DNA of 64,000 nucleotides from Pseudomonadota bacterium (GCA_023410905.1 JAEYPL010000064.1:1-64000), one strand, 5' to 3'. Positions 8,425-20,290 are shown, numbered from the stretch's first letter. Notes: a model not told the origin generated them from the sequence alone. A program made the numbers and translations.

Positions 8425-9240
8425 ATGCTTCGTCGCGCATTGTTCTGGACGGTTGTCGTTTCCGCTTGCATGTTCCAGACCGGTATCTCCTCCGCTCAGG
8501 AAGCAAGCCTTGCCTCGGTTCAGTCACCTCGCGGCGTGAAGCAGGCTTTCATCCTCATAAAGCCCGAGAAGCCCGTTGCCTCCGTCATCCTGTTCGCCGG
8601 CGGGCATGGTGCCCTACGGCTCAAAAGCGCGACGTCCATGGGCTGGGGATCCCAGAATTTTCTCGTACGCACGCGCGACAGTTTCGCTCGCCAGGGTTTT
8701 CTCGTCGCGGTCATGGATGCGCCAGCCGACCATCAGGGCAATCGTGGCATGAATGCCGTGTTTCGGATGAGCAATGCACACGCCGCCGATATCGGTGCGG
8801 TGGTGGACTATTTGAAGAAGCAGGCCAATGTCCCTGTCTGGCTCGTCGGCACCAGCATGGGTACGTTCTCGGCAGCCGGCGGCGGCATTGCCACCAGGAA
8901 TGTCGATGGCATCGTGCTGACTTCGACCATCACGCGATCGCAGCCGAAGTGGAACATCCGCACGAGCCATCCTCATGGCGTCGCGAGCATGAACCTCGCC
9001 GCGATCAAAGTACCGACATTCGTCCTGTCCCATCGCAACGACGGATGCGATATCACGCCGGCATCCGATACACCGAAACTCACCAAAGCACTGACTGGAT
9101 CGCGCAAGGTCGAAGCCGCACTGCTGGACGGCGGAAGCACACCGCGCTCAGACCCCTGTCAGGCCATGTCTCGGCACGGCTTTATCGGCATCGAAGGGCA
9201 GGCCGTCGCGCGGATTGCCCAGTTCATCAAGGCCAATTGA
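8425..9240 (+). CDS. Exported alpha/beta hydrolase-like protein
   Basis: A 271-residue protein with an N-terminal signal peptide (RRALFWTVVVSACMFQTGI, cleavage after SSAQ near residue 25). The fold is alpha/beta hydrolase: a nucleophile elbow GTSMGTF with the serine near residue 148, an acidic candidate in SHRNDGCD, and a late His in SRHGF. ASVILFAGGHGALRL may form the oxyanion-hole loop. The family resembles periplasmic hydrolases of unknown substrate in rhizobial relatives. I chose the ATG at 8425 over a GTG at 8416 because AGGTG lies just upstream. It is divergent from ada and convergent with the MetE-like gene, so no operon partner is evident. Confidence 0.72.
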   Translation: MLRRALFWTVVVSACMFQTGISSAQEASLASVQSPRGVKQAFILIKPEKPVASVILFAGGHGALRLKSATSMGWGSQNFLVRTRDSFARQGFLVAVMDAPADHQGNRGMNAVFRMSNAHAADIGAVVDYLKKQANVPVWLVGTSMGTFSAAGGGIATRNVDGIVLTSTITRSQPKWNIRTSHPHGVASMNLAAIKVPTFVLSHRNDGCDITPASDTPKLTKALTGSRKVEAALLDGGSTPRSDPCQAMSRHGFIGIEGQAVARIAQFIKAN

Positions 9241-9260
9241 TCCCGCCGGACGGGCGCCTC

Positions 9261-10283
9261 TCAGGCCGTGACGAGTTTGGCGCCCGCACCAAGCGCCCGC
9301 AACTTGCCGGCCGCGACCGCACGCGGCAGTGGTGCCATACCGCAGTTCGTGCAGCCCTGGATACGCTCGGCATCGGCATGTTTCAGCGCTTCCCTCAGCG
9401 TGCCCGCAACCTGCTCGGGAGTCTCGACCTGGCTTGTCGCGACGTCGATGGCGCCGACGAGAATGGTCTTGTCCGCAAGATGCGAGATCAGCGAAATTGG
9501 CACCCGCGAGCCCGCACATTCGAGTGAGACCTGCTGGATCTTCGACCGGTTCAGAGCGGGGAAGATCTCCTCGTACTGACGCCACTCCCCACCGAGCGTC
9601 TCCTTCCACTTGAGATTGGCCTCGATGCCATAGCCATAGCAGATATGGACCGCGGTCGTGCATTTCAGTCCTTCGGCTGCCGCTTCAAGCGCGGCTATGC
9701 CCCACTCTTTCACATCGCGCATGAACACATTGAAGGCCGGCTCGTCGAACTGGATGACGTCCGCACCGAGCGCTTCGAGCTCGCGCGCCTCGGCATTGAG
9801 TACCTTGGCGAAGGCCATGGCCATGTCGGCGCGGCGGCCATAGTGCGCATCCGCAATCGTATCGCAGATGGTCATCGGCCCCGGCAACGTGAACTTCATC
9901 TGTCGCTTCGTATTCGCCCGCACGAAGCGCACATCCTCGCTGTGCACCGACCTCTTGCGCGTGATCGGCCCGGTGACGGTCGGCACCTCGACGACATAGC
10001 GGTTGTCGCGAATGCCCATCTGCGTCTTCTTCTGCCAATCGATACCGCCGACATGCTCGAGAAAACCATGTACGAAATGGATGCGGAACTGCTCGCCGTC
10101 CGAGACGATGTCGATGCCCGCATCCTCCTGCAGCTTGAGCCACACGAGCACGGCATCTTCCTGTGCACGGCGCAAGTCATCGCCCTCATGCCGCCATGCG
10201 CCCCAAAGCTTTTCGGGCTCCGCGAGCCAGGCAGGTTTCGGCAAACTGCCGGCAATCGTGGTCGGAAATGGCGAGCGGGCCAT
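9261..10283 (-). CDS. MetE C-domain-like methyltransferase (cobalamin-independent methionine synthase family)
   Basis: A 340-residue protein corresponding only to the catalytic C-terminal half of MetE, which is about 750 residues when complete. The zinc-site elements are recognisable: HICYGYG, SLECAG and CTNCGM. DGEQFR and QFDEPAF match the substrate-binding loops. Such short MetE paralogues transfer methyl groups between small molecules, or act as core methionine synthases using alternative methyl donors. The residues for folate binding found in the N-terminal MetE half are absent, so canonical methionine synthesis is unlikely. It is followed by a class II aldolase in the same direction, 108 bases upstream in the genome. 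Confidence 0.82.
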   Translation of the reverse strand: MARSPFPTTIAGSLPKPAWLAEPEKLWGAWRHEGDDLRRAQEDAVLVWLKLQEDAGIDIVSDGEQFRIHFVHGFLEHVGGIDWQKKTQMGIRDNRYVVEVPTVTGPITRKRSVHSEDVRFVRANTKRQMKFTLPGPMTICDTIADAHYGRRADMAMAFAKVLNAEARELEALGADVIQFDEPAFNVFMRDVKEWGIAALEAAAEGLKCTTAVHICYGYGIEANLKWKETLGGEWRQYEEIFPALNRSKIQQVSLECAGSRVPISLISHLADKTILVGAIDVATSQVETPEQVAGTLREALKHADAERIQGCTNCGMAPLPRAVAAGKLRALGAGAKLVTA

Positions 10284-10391
10284 GATGAACTCCTCCCTGA
10301 TATTATTTTTGATTGGTGCGCCTGACTTGAAGCAGGGCGTAACGTAACGCAGATCAGCCCTCCGCCAGAGCCGGCCCCGCGGCAGCCCAGG

Positions 10392-11117
10392 TCACAATCC
10401 GTTGATCCTCATGAGCGCGTCGAAGTGCTTCTGCGCCTGGAAGTCAATGACCTGCATATACTGGCGCGCCGTGTCCTTGGACTGCTCGTCGGTCATGACC
10501 TGCAATGGCAAGCCCGTCGACATGGCCAGCACCTGCTGCTTAGCAGCACGCTCCAGATAGTAGAGATCATCGAAAGCAAAGGCGATCGACGGCCCGCCAA
10601 TCGATATGCCGTGGTGTGCGAGGAAAAAGACGTCCGCCGTGGGATTCGTCTTCTGCGCCTCGGCAATGCGCTTGCCTTCTTCTTCATCGAGCGCGATGCC
10701 GCCGAACGACTGGTACGCGACACGCCCGTAGTAGCGCGCGGCCGTCTGGTGCGCCATCTCCAGGCGGCCATTCTGGACCATCGTGAGTGATGTCGCCCAC
10801 GGCATGTGCACGTGCAGAATGCACTGGTGGCGCGGATTAGCGCGATGACCTTGCACGTGAATGTGCCGCGCCGTGGCCTCGACCTCGCCATCGCCCTCCA
10901 CGACCTGGCCGTCGCCATCGATGAGCAGCAGATGCTCAGGGCGCATCTCCGACCAATGCAGGCCATAGGGATTGATCAAATAGCGCTCCTTTGGGCCCGG
11001 CACCACGACCGAGAAGTGATTGCAGATGCCCTCCGAGTAGCCGAACTTTTCTGCAAGGCGGAAGGCGGCGGCGAGTTCGCGGCGCAGGCGCATGGGGGAG
11101 CTGGCAGAAGTCGGCAT
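10392..11117 (-). CDS. Class II aldolase/adducin family protein
   Basis: A 241-residue soluble protein of the class II (zinc) aldolase family, which includes fuculose-phosphate aldolase and ribulose-phosphate 4-epimerase. The metal-binding histidines are visible in CILHVHMPW (HxH) and FFLAHHGISIG. SEGICNHFSVVVPG near residue 25 is the conserved substrate phosphate-binding region. I use the ATG at 11117 (MPTSASSP), preceded by GAGGATC, rather than upstream in-frame starts that give an arginine-rich leader. Members can be aldolases, epimerases or decarboxylases, so the substrate is open. The divergent SDR at 11327 may act in the same pathway. Confidence 0.85.
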   Translation of the reverse strand: MPTSASSPMRLRRELAAAFRLAEKFGYSEGICNHFSVVVPGPKERYLINPYGLHWSEMRPEHLLLIDGDGQVVEGDGEVEATARHIHVQGHRANPRHQCILHVHMPWATSLTMVQNGRLEMAHQTAARYYGRVAYQSFGGIALDEEEGKRIAEAQKTNPTADVFFLAHHGISIGGPSIAFAFDDLYYLERAAKQQVLAMSTGLPLQVMTDEQSKDTARQYMQVIDFQAQKHFDALMRINGL

Positions 11118-11326
11118 GGAGATCCTCGCTATCGGGAAATGAATGGGCCCGAAAAGCATAGGAAGGATATGGCGCCGTGCCAAGCCGGGCAGCCACGAGC
11201 CACTTGACCGGGCCACCAGAGCCAACGCACGCTGCCTCAAAAGGCCGAAAGGTGCTTCAAGCCGTCGACGACGACCAGGTCAAGGTCGTGCTCACGCTCT
11301 AGCTCGCTACCCTTGGGAGGGATCGC

Positions 11327-12082
11327 ATGAAACTACTTCAGGACAAGGTCTGTGTGGTGACAGGCGGTGCGGGTGCGCGCAGCATCGGCCGCGCAACGGC
11401 TGCTGCATTCGCCGAGCACGGCGCGCGCGTCGCCGTCCTCGACATCAACGGTGCAGGCGCGGAAGCTGCCGCGGCTGCGCTTCCGGGCAGCGGCCACAAA
11501 GGCTATGCCTGCGATGTCACGAACCGCCAGCAATGCTTCGATGTCGTGGCGGCAGTCGAGCGCGCGCTCGGCCCCGTTTCCGCGGTCGTGAACTCCGCGG
11601 GCATTGCAGAGCCCGCATCGTTCGTCGATATCGCGACCGATCGTTACGATGCGATGATGGACGTGAACCTGCGTGGCACGTTCCATATCTGCCAAGCCGC
11701 CGCGCGCTCCATGATTGCGGCCAGCAGCGGCTCGATCATCAACATCGCGTCGGTCGCCGCCCAGCGCGGTGGTGGTCTCTTCGGAGGTGCGCATTACGCC
11801 GCGGCGAAGGGCGGCGTCATGAGCCTGACCAGGGTTCTGGCGCGCGAGCTCGGCCCAAAGGGCGTGCGGGCGAATGTCATTTGCCCCTCATTCGTCGAGA
11901 CGGACATTCACGGCGGCAAGCTCAGCAAGGAGGCCCAGACTCAGATCATCGCCGCCGTTCCGCTGGGGCGCGCGGGCCAGCCGCAGGATATTGCCGGCGC
12001 GTGCCTGTTCCTGGCCTCGTCGCTCTCCGCCTATGTTACCGGCGCGGTCATCGACGTGAATGGCGGCAGTCACATACATTAG
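11327..12082 (+). CDS. Short-chain dehydrogenase/reductase (SDR)
   Basis: A 251-residue classical SDR: VVTGGAGARSIGRATA cofactor motif at the N-terminus, VNSAGIAEP (NNAG-like), SVAAQ catalytic serine and HYAAAKGGV for Y-x3-K. The C-terminus AYVTGAVIDVNGGSHIH is typical of the family. A strong GGGAGGG ribosome site precedes the ATG. It is followed 35 bases later by a DUF1772 membrane protein in the same direction, and is divergent from the class II aldolase. Likely an NAD(P)-dependent oxidoreductase of a hydroxy acid or sugar; substrate unknown. Confidence 0.88.
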   Translation: MKLLQDKVCVVTGGAGARSIGRATAAAFAEHGARVAVLDINGAGAEAAAAALPGSGHKGYACDVTNRQQCFDVVAAVERALGPVSAVVNSAGIAEPASFVDIATDRYDAMMDVNLRGTFHICQAAARSMIAASSGSIINIASVAAQRGGGLFGGAHYAAAKGGVMSLTRVLARELGPKGVRANVICPSFVETDIHGGKLSKEAQTQIIAAVPLGRAGQPQDIAGACLFLASSLSAYVTGAVIDVNGGSHIH

Positions 12083-12117
12083 TCGCGCGCGGGACGCATC
12101 CCTCGAAGGAACAGCCA

Positions 12118-12600
12118 ATGCCGGACTGGCTCGAAATTCTGCTTCTCGTCACGGCAACGACTGGCGCTGGTCTCGTCGGCGGGATCTTCTTCGCGTTCTC
12201 GAATTTCATCATGAAGGCCTTGGCGCAGGTTCCCGTCACGGAGGGCGCCAAGGTCATGCAGCGGATCAATGTGACCGTGCTGAACCCGCTCTTCTTCACT
12301 GTCTTCTTCGGCACCGGCGTCGTCGCGCTGATCGTCGCGGTGGCGACACCGAACGTATGGAACGCTCCCGGTGCCGTGCTCGGGCGGATCGCGGCCGCCC
12401 TCTATCTCTTCGGTACTTTAGGCGTCACGATCGTCCGCAATGTGCCGCTGAACGAGAAGCTGGCCGCAACCGCGCTGACGGATGCCGCACTCGCCGCGAC
12501 ATGGGCGCACTATCTCGCAGCCTGGACGTGGTGGAACCACGTGCGCACGATTGCGGCGCTCCTGGCGGCTGCCCTATTCGCCGCCGCAATCGCTGTATAG
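12118..12600 (+). CDS. DUF1772 (anthrone oxygenase-like) membrane protein
   Basis: A 160-residue membrane protein with four predicted helices: LEILLLVTATTGAGLVGGIF, FFTVFFGTGVVALIVAVAT, AAALYLFGTLGVTIVRNVPL and the C-terminal IAALLAAALFAAAIAV. The loop with NVPLNEKL and the WxxWNHVR stretch match DUF1772 (fungal anthrone oxygenase-like) proteins. The family's bacterial function is mostly unknown; some members act on aromatic polyketides. The start follows AAGGA and lies downstream of the SDR gene, so the two are probably cotranscribed. It ends six bases from the convergent copper ATPase gene. Confidence 0.8.
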   Translation: MPDWLEILLLVTATTGAGLVGGIFFAFSNFIMKALAQVPVTEGAKVMQRINVTVLNPLFFTVFFGTGVVALIVAVATPNVWNAPGAVLGRIAAALYLFGTLGVTIVRNVPLNEKLAATALTDAALAATWAHYLAAWTWWNHVRTIAALLAAALFAAAIAV

Positions 12601-12606
12601 CGCGCG

Positions 12607-15174
<2,568 letters not shown>

Positions 15175-15208
15175 GGTGACCTTCCGCGCGTATTCGTTCC
15201 GGATTCGC

Positions 15209-15225
15209 ATACCCTATGGGGGTAT
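15209..15225. promoter_or_regulatory. CsoR-type operator (copA-proximal copy)
   Basis: ATACCCTATGGGGGTAT, an inverted TACCC/GGGTA element as bound by CsoR/RcnR-family repressors. It lies 34 bases from the copA start, where binding would block its promoter. A second copy lies 12 bases further towards csoR. Confidence 0.72.
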
Positions 15226-15237
15226 TGCTTGACACAT

Positions 15238-15254
15238 ATACCCCTGTAGGGTAT
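15238..15254. promoter_or_regulatory. CsoR-type operator (csoR-proximal copy)
   Basis: ATACCCCTGTAGGGTAT, nearly identical to the copy at 15209 and with a 29-base centre-to-centre spacing. A -35-like TTGACA at 15229-15234 sits just before it, so this copy overlaps the probable csoR promoter and ends 10 bases before the ATG, suggesting autoregulation. Confidence 0.72.
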
Positions 15255-15264
15255 CGGTCAAGTC

Positions 15265-15540
15265 ATGACACATGACGCAAAATCGTCGCGCCTCAAGCGC
15301 CTCAATCGCATCGAGGGTCAGGTGCGCGGCCTCGCCCGCATGGTCGAGGAAGACCGCTACTGCATCGATATCGTCACGCAGATCGCGGCTGTCCGCGCAG
15401 CTCTACGGCGCGTCGAGGAATCCGTTCTGCGCGACCATGTCGATCATTGCGTCCGTCACGCCATCGCTAGCGGCAGCAAGGCTGAGCAGGAGAAAAAGGT
15501 GGCCGAGCTCATGGAAGTGCTGAGCCGCTCCGATCGCTGA
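15265..15540 (+). CDS. csoR: CsoR/FrmR-family copper-sensing repressor
   Basis: A 91-residue all-helical DUF156 protein. The Cu(I)-binding triad of CsoR is present with exact spacing: C33 (RYCID), H58 and C62 (DHVDHC), matching C36/H61/C65 of the Mycobacterium protein. The cysteine-based formaldehyde sensor FrmR and the nickel sensor RcnR have different residues, so copper is the favoured ligand. Apo-protein would bind the two operators in the 90-base divergent region, and Cu(I) would release it, inducing the copA-type ATPase and itself. Confidence 0.9.
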   Translation: MTHDAKSSRLKRLNRIEGQVRGLARMVEEDRYCIDIVTQIAAVRAALRRVEESVLRDHVDHCVRHAIASGSKAEQEKKVAELMEVLSRSDR

Positions 15541-15686
15541 CCGATCTGACGATCGCGCCCCCCGCGGATGTGGCGCCCAGGCAGCACGACCATGGAATGT
15601 AGCGCCGCCTGCATGTAGGCCATTGTCGCGCCACGACGCAGTCACAATCATATAACGCAGGCGAGGTGCGGCGGCGGAGGTTCGCG

Positions 15687-18494
15687 ATGCAGCGCGTATT
15701 GATGGGGCTTCTCGGCGTCCTCATGCTCGTCGCCAGCGCGATCGGCCCCGCGCAATCGCAATCCTCCAACTTCGCAGAGAACTTCGCCGCCTGGCAGCAG
15801 AACCAGGACATCGAGCAACGCATCTCCATCGGCGAACTCCTGCTCACCGAGGCGCGCACGCTCGAACCGTGGCCGCTCGCGGCCGACCGCGCCCTTGTCA
15901 TTGCCGAGCTGCGCTTTGGCATTGCCAGCACCTACATCAATCGCCCCGCGGGCGTTCGAGCCGAAAACATCGAGGCCGCAATCGCGCATTTCGAGGCGGC
16001 GCTGCCGGCGTGGACCTTCGAGAACGATCCGCAGAACTGGGCCACGCTGCAGAACAACATGGGCATCGCCTATTGGGCGCGCATTCGCGGCGAGCGGGCA
16101 GACAATCAGGAGCGCGCCATCGCTCATTTCGAATCCGCGCTCCGCGTCTTCACGCGCGAGAGTGTCCCCGAGCATTGGGCGCGCCTTCAGAACAACCTCG
16201 CAGTCGTACATCAGAGCCGCATTCGGGGAACAGCCGCCGACAATCTCGAAGCTGCCATCACGCATACTAAAGCGGCGCTCGCCGTCTTCACACGCGAAGC
16301 CGCTCCCGTGCTCTGGGCCATGGCGCAGAACAATCTCGGCTCCAGTTATCGCAATCGCGTTCGTGGTGAGCGTGGCGAAAACCAGGAGCGCGCCATAACG
16401 CATATCAAGAACGCCCTCGAAGTCTTCACGCGTGAGAACGCGCCACGAGAATGGGCGTCGGCGCATTACAATCTCGCAACGGTCTATCTTGCCCGCAGTC
16501 AGGGCGAGCGCGCGGAGAACGAAGAACAGGCGATCGCGCATCTCGATGCTGCGCTTTCGGTGTTCACACGCTCGGGCTATCCCATGGATTGGGCGCGTGC
16601 CCAGAATACGCTCGGGAATGTTTATTCGACGCGCCTTCTCGGTCGTCCGGGCGTCAATCGCGAACTCGCCATCGAGGCCTATGAGGCGGCCCTGACGGTC
16701 TTCACACGCGATGCTTTTCCGCACGACCACATGCGCACCGGGCGTGCTCTCGGTAGCGTACTACTCCGTGCAGGCGAGTGGAGCGACGCTGAGAGCGTGC
16801 ATCAGAGTGCGCGCGAGGCCTTCCTCGTTCTCTTCGGCCAGGGCTTTGACGAGACCGAAGCACGCTCACTCATCTCCGATGCCGGTCCCCTCTTCGCGGA
16901 AGCCGCGCTCGGGGCCATCGAGCGCGGCGCCGTCGAAACCGCCATAGCACTCGCCGATGAAAGCCGCGCACGCCTGTTGTCCGTCTCGCTCAGGCTGCAA
17001 ACACTCGAGCTTTCAGCGGAGAGCCGCGCGCGCCTTGAGGCCTTGCGCGCGGCTATCCGTGTCGCGCAGACGGCAGTCGAGACTGCCACCGGCGCCGCAC
17101 GCGCGACCGCCATCGAGCAACTCGCCACGCTCCGGCGCGAGTTGCTCACGTTCGTAACCGCCAGCGGCGCAGGTGATGATCGGAGCGCGGTCGCGCTGAC
17201 CGAGGCATGGCGCATCGCGGCCGCCGGCGGCGCCGTTGCCATTCCGATCGTCACGGCGCTCGGCGGCAGGCTGATCGTCGTGAGCGGCACCACCGATCCC
17301 AAGGCGACGGTCATCGATCTGCCCGAGCTCACGCCGGACAGCCTTTCCACGCTCCTTGCCGGTCCCGATGGCACGACAGGCCAGGGCTGGGTCGGCGCCT
17401 ACTTCGCCAACTACTTCGAGGGCGAGGAGAAGGAAAAGCGCTGGCCGCAATGGATGTCGGCGATCGACGATCTCGGCCCCGTACTTTGGCGTCTCTTCGG
17501 CAGCGACCTCGCCGACACGCTGAAAACACAAGGCGTGAAAGATGGCGCGCCGCTCGTGTGGGTGCCCTCGGGCTGGCTCGGCGTCCTGCCGCTCGGGCTC
17601 GCGCAGGATCCGGTCAGCAAGCAGCGCCTGGGCGATACTTTCGAAATTACCGTCACCCCGAGCCTCTCGGCGCTTGCTGCCGTGCGCGATCGGGCAGCGA
17701 CATCGGAAAGTGCGAGTCTGGTGGCGGTGATCAACCCGACCGGCGATCTGCCGGGCTCGGAACTGGAAGGCGCTTTCGTCGCGACGCACTTTCCGGAATC
17801 CGCACGCTCCCTGCTCGTGCGCGAGGCCGCCACGCTCGATGCGGTGCTCGCCGCACTCAAAGGAGGGAGCCACTGGCACTTCGCCTCGCACGGCACGTTC
17901 ACGTGGGCGGACGTGCGCCAGTCCGCTCTCATCATGCACGGTGCAGCGCGCTTGAGTGTCGGCGGGCTTCTCGAGGTCGAAGGCCTCCGCAATCCGCGCC
18001 TCGTCGTGCTTTCAGCCTGCGAGACAGGTCTCTCCGAGATCACGCGCAACCCCGACGAGTTCGTCGGCCTCCCCAGCGCCTTCCTGGCGCTCGGTGCGGT
18101 CGGCGTGCTCGGCACGCTCTGGCCCGTCTCGGATGCTGCAACGGCGCTGCTGATGGCGCGCTTCTACGAGTTGCATATCGGCGAACGACTACAGCCCGCG
18201 ACCGCGCTGCATCGCGCGCAGGCGTGGCTGCGGCAGGCAACCAATACCGAGATCGCCGCCTACGTCGAAAACGCTGCCGTCCTCGGCCGGATCGATCGCC
18301 GCCATGCCAGCACGATCGCCGAGCATATGAGCGCGGATGGCCTCAAGCGCGGGCGAAACAGCGCCGCCGTCCAATGGCTCGTACCCCCCCCTTCCCGCGG
18401 CGACGATACCCGCAAGGAGGCCTCGCCCCCCACGATCGCCCGCCCCTTCGCGCATCCTTACTTCTGGGCAGGCTTCGTCCATACGGGATATTGA
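15687..18494 (+). CDS. Secreted TPR-CHAT protein (caspase-like peptidase domain)
   Basis: A 935-residue protein with a signal peptide (RVLMGLLGVLMLVASAIGPA, cut near SQS). Residues about 35-330 hold roughly six divergent tetratricopeptide-like repeats of about 51 residues, each with a WA..QNNLG..Y core and ending VFTRE. A CHAT domain fills the C-terminal third. The caspase-type dyad is complete: H735 in HFASHGTF and C778 in LSACETG. CHAT proteases are activated by partner or ligand binding to the repeats and cut specific proteins; cytosolic members serve in immunity (Craspase, gasdermin systems), whereas exported TPR-CHAT proteins are common but poorly understood. The GGCGGAGG at 15673-15680 supports the ATG at 15687. 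No gasdermin or other obvious substrate gene is adjacent. The end reads GRPFAHPYFWAGFVHTGY-like, a usual CHAT terminus. Confidence 0.88.
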   Translation: MQRVLMGLLGVLMLVASAIGPAQSQSSNFAENFAAWQQNQDIEQRISIGELLLTEARTLEPWPLAADRALVIAELRFGIASTYINRPAGVRAENIEAAIAHFEAALPAWTFENDPQNWATLQNNMGIAYWARIRGERADNQERAIAHFESALRVFTRESVPEHWARLQNNLAVVHQSRIRGTAADNLEAAITHTKAALAVFTREAAPVLWAMAQNNLGSSYRNRVRGERGENQERAITHIKNALEVFTRENAPREWASAHYNLATVYLARSQGERAENEEQAIAHLDAALSVFTRSGYPMDWARAQNTLGNVYSTRLLGRPGVNRELAIEAYEAALTVFTRDAFPHDHMRTGRALGSVLLRAGEWSDAESVHQSAREAFLVLFGQGFDETEARSLISDAGPLFAEAALGAIERGAVETAIALADESRARLLSVSLRLQTLELSAESRARLEALRAAIRVAQTAVETATGAARATAIEQLATLRRELLTFVTASGAGDDRSAVALTEAWRIAAAGGAVAIPIVTALGGRLIVVSGTTDPKATVIDLPELTPDSLSTLLAGPDGTTGQGWVGAYFANYFEGEEKEKRWPQWMSAIDDLGPVLWRLFGSDLADTLKTQGVKDGAPLVWVPSGWLGVLPLGLAQDPVSKQRLGDTFEITVTPSLSALAAVRDRAATSESASLVAVINPTGDLPGSELEGAFVATHFPESARSLLVREAATLDAVLAALKGGSHWHFASHGTFTWADVRQSALIMHGAARLSVGGLLEVEGLRNPRLVVLSACETGLSEITRNPDEFVGLPSAFLALGAVGVLGTLWPVSDAATALLMARFYELHIGERLQPATALHRAQAWLRQATNTEIAAYVENAAVLGRIDRRHASTIAEHMSADGLKRGRNSAAVQWLVPPPSRGDDTRKEASPPTIARPFAHPYFWAGFVHTGY

Positions 18495-18623
18495 GGGGTA
18501 ACGGCCTCTGCAGCCGCGGCGATGAGCCATGCTGGCAAGCTCACTTGCCTTCGCGTTCCGCTTGTCCGAGCATTGCCGCCGCACCACCGCCTTCGGCGGC
18601 CGCCAACAAACGGGAGCGCCCTC

Positions 18624-19757
18624 GTGTCCGAGCCAATCGTCTACTTTCCTCCGTCTGAAGATACAGCATGGGAGGCCGTGTCCCCTGCAGGTGCCGGTTT
18701 TGATGCCGAAAAGCTCGATGCTGCCATCGCCTGGGCCGAGGCCTCAGAGAGCCCGTGGCCGCGCTCGCTCTACTATCCGGACGGCCGATACGTCGGGAAT
18801 GTCGAATGGAATGAAACGGGACCCTGGAGCGACATCACCGGCATTGTCCGCCCGCGCGGTGGCCCCGCCGGCATGATCATGAAGCGCGGCCGCATTTTCG
18901 CTGAATGGGGCGACACGCGCCGCGCCGATGTCACATTCAGCGTCGCCAAGAGCTATCTTTCGATGCTCGCCGGCATTGCCGTCGGAGACGGCTTGATCGG
19001 CAGCGTGGACGAGCGCGTCGGCGCGAGCGTGAAGACCGGTCATTTCGACGGGCCGCACAACAGCCAGATCACATGGCGGCACCTGCTCACGCAGTCCTCG
19101 GAATGGAATGGCGTACTCTGGGAGAAATCCGACCAGGTGGATCATTACCGGCAGGTCGGCGGTGCGGAGAACAACAAGCGCAAGGGTGAGCTGCGCGAGC
19201 GGCAAGCGCCCGGCGCCTACTACGAATACAACGACGTGCGCGTGAACGTCCTCGCGTTCGCCTTGCTGCAGCGCTTCGGGCGCGCGCTTCCGGACGTGCT
19301 GCGCGAGCGCATCATGGAGCCGATCGGCGCCTCGCGGGATTGGGAGTGGCACGGCTACTCGACATCGTGGATGGAAGTCGGCGGCAAGCGTGTGCAGTCC
19401 GTTTCGGGCGGCAGCCATTGGGGTGGCGGCCTCTTCATTCCCACACGCGATCACGCACGTGTCGGGCTCCTCGTTGCCAACAACGGCCGCTGGGGAACGC
19501 GCCAGCTACTCCCCGAGGGTTGGATGGCGCAGTCACTTGCCCCCTCGGCCACGAACGAGGGCTACGGCTTTCTCTGGTGGCTGAATAGCGGCGGCCGCAA
19601 CTATCCGAGTGCGCCTGCAGACAGCTGGTTCGCATTGGGCGCGGGAACGAACCTGATCTGGGTTGCACCTTCTCAAGAACTCGTCGCCGTCGTCCGCTGG
19701 ATCGACAAGAGCAAGGCAGACGGCTTCTTCAAGCGTCTCATGGCCGCGCTCACCTAA
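18624..19757 (+). CDS. Serine hydrolase of the beta-lactamase/penicillin-binding fold
   Basis: A 377-residue class C beta-lactamase-like hydrolase. The S-x-x-K nucleophile motif is FSVAKSYL near residue 110 and Y-x-N is YEYNDVR; WGGGLFIPTRDHARVG and GTNLIWVAPSQ are typical late strands. No signal peptide is evident with the GTG start at 18624, chosen for the GGGAG at 18612-18616; an upstream ATG at 18522 lacks this. Related proteins are esterases, transesterases or D-amino-acid peptidases rather than true lactamases. It is followed 23 bases later by a SnoaL-like gene, with which it probably forms an operon. Confidence 0.85.
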   Translation: MSEPIVYFPPSEDTAWEAVSPAGAGFDAEKLDAAIAWAEASESPWPRSLYYPDGRYVGNVEWNETGPWSDITGIVRPRGGPAGMIMKRGRIFAEWGDTRRADVTFSVAKSYLSMLAGIAVGDGLIGSVDERVGASVKTGHFDGPHNSQITWRHLLTQSSEWNGVLWEKSDQVDHYRQVGGAENNKRKGELRERQAPGAYYEYNDVRVNVLAFALLQRFGRALPDVLRERIMEPIGASRDWEWHGYSTSWMEVGGKRVQSVSGGSHWGGGLFIPTRDHARVGLLVANNGRWGTRQLLPEGWMAQSLAPSATNEGYGFLWWLNSGGRNYPSAPADSWFALGAGTNLIWVAPSQELVAVVRWIDKSKADGFFKRLMAALT

Positions 19758-19780
19758 ATCGAGCCTAAGGGAGAAGCCTC

Positions 19781-20167
19781 ATGCAGAAGATTGTCGATGA
19801 GCCCGTCACTCTCGAACGCGTGCGCGAGATTGGTGCTGCCTTCGCACGCCGCGACGTCGATGCGATCGTCAATTCATTCGCCGACGATGGCGAGTTCCGC
19901 AACGCCAAGGGTCCCGATGTCTGGGGACGCACCTACAAGGGCAAGGCTGAAATTCGCGCCTTCTTCGAGAGCTTGTTCGCGGGCAGCCCGGACGTGAAGT
20001 GGGCGCACACCGCGGAATACGTCGTCGGAAACCGCGCAGTGACCGAATGGCACCGGACGGCGACGCTGACGACCGGCGAAAAGCAGGAATGGCTCGGCTG
20101 CGATCTTTACACATTCCGCGGCGACCAGATCGTGCGCAAGGACACCTACATCAAGGTCGTCGGCTGA
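19781..20167 (+). CDS. SnoaL-like/NTF2-fold protein
   Basis: A 128-residue single-domain protein of the NTF2-like superfamily. The cone-shaped fold is suggested by AFARRDVDAIVNSFADDGEF at the N-terminus, FRNAKGPDVWGRTYKGKAEI, VGNRAVTEWHRTATLT and the final strand FRGDQIVRKDTYIKVVG. Members are small enzymes (isomerases, hydrolases, cyclases) or ligand-binding proteins. AAGGGAG precedes the ATG. Its position directly behind the serine hydrolase suggests joint action on the same metabolite, but no substrate can be inferred. Confidence 0.82.
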   Translation: MQKIVDEPVTLERVREIGAAFARRDVDAIVNSFADDGEFRNAKGPDVWGRTYKGKAEIRAFFESLFAGSPDVKWAHTAEYVVGNRAVTEWHRTATLTTGEKQEWLGCDLYTFRGDQIVRKDTYIKVVG

Positions 20168-20290
20168 CGACTCACTGACTTCGCGCTTGCTGCTGCACTG
20201 CACTGCCCGCCACTATGTCGGCCGCCTGCCAGATCTTTGCTTCGGGCATCCGCCGAACGCCACAAACAACCTTTCAGAAAGTGCTCGACC

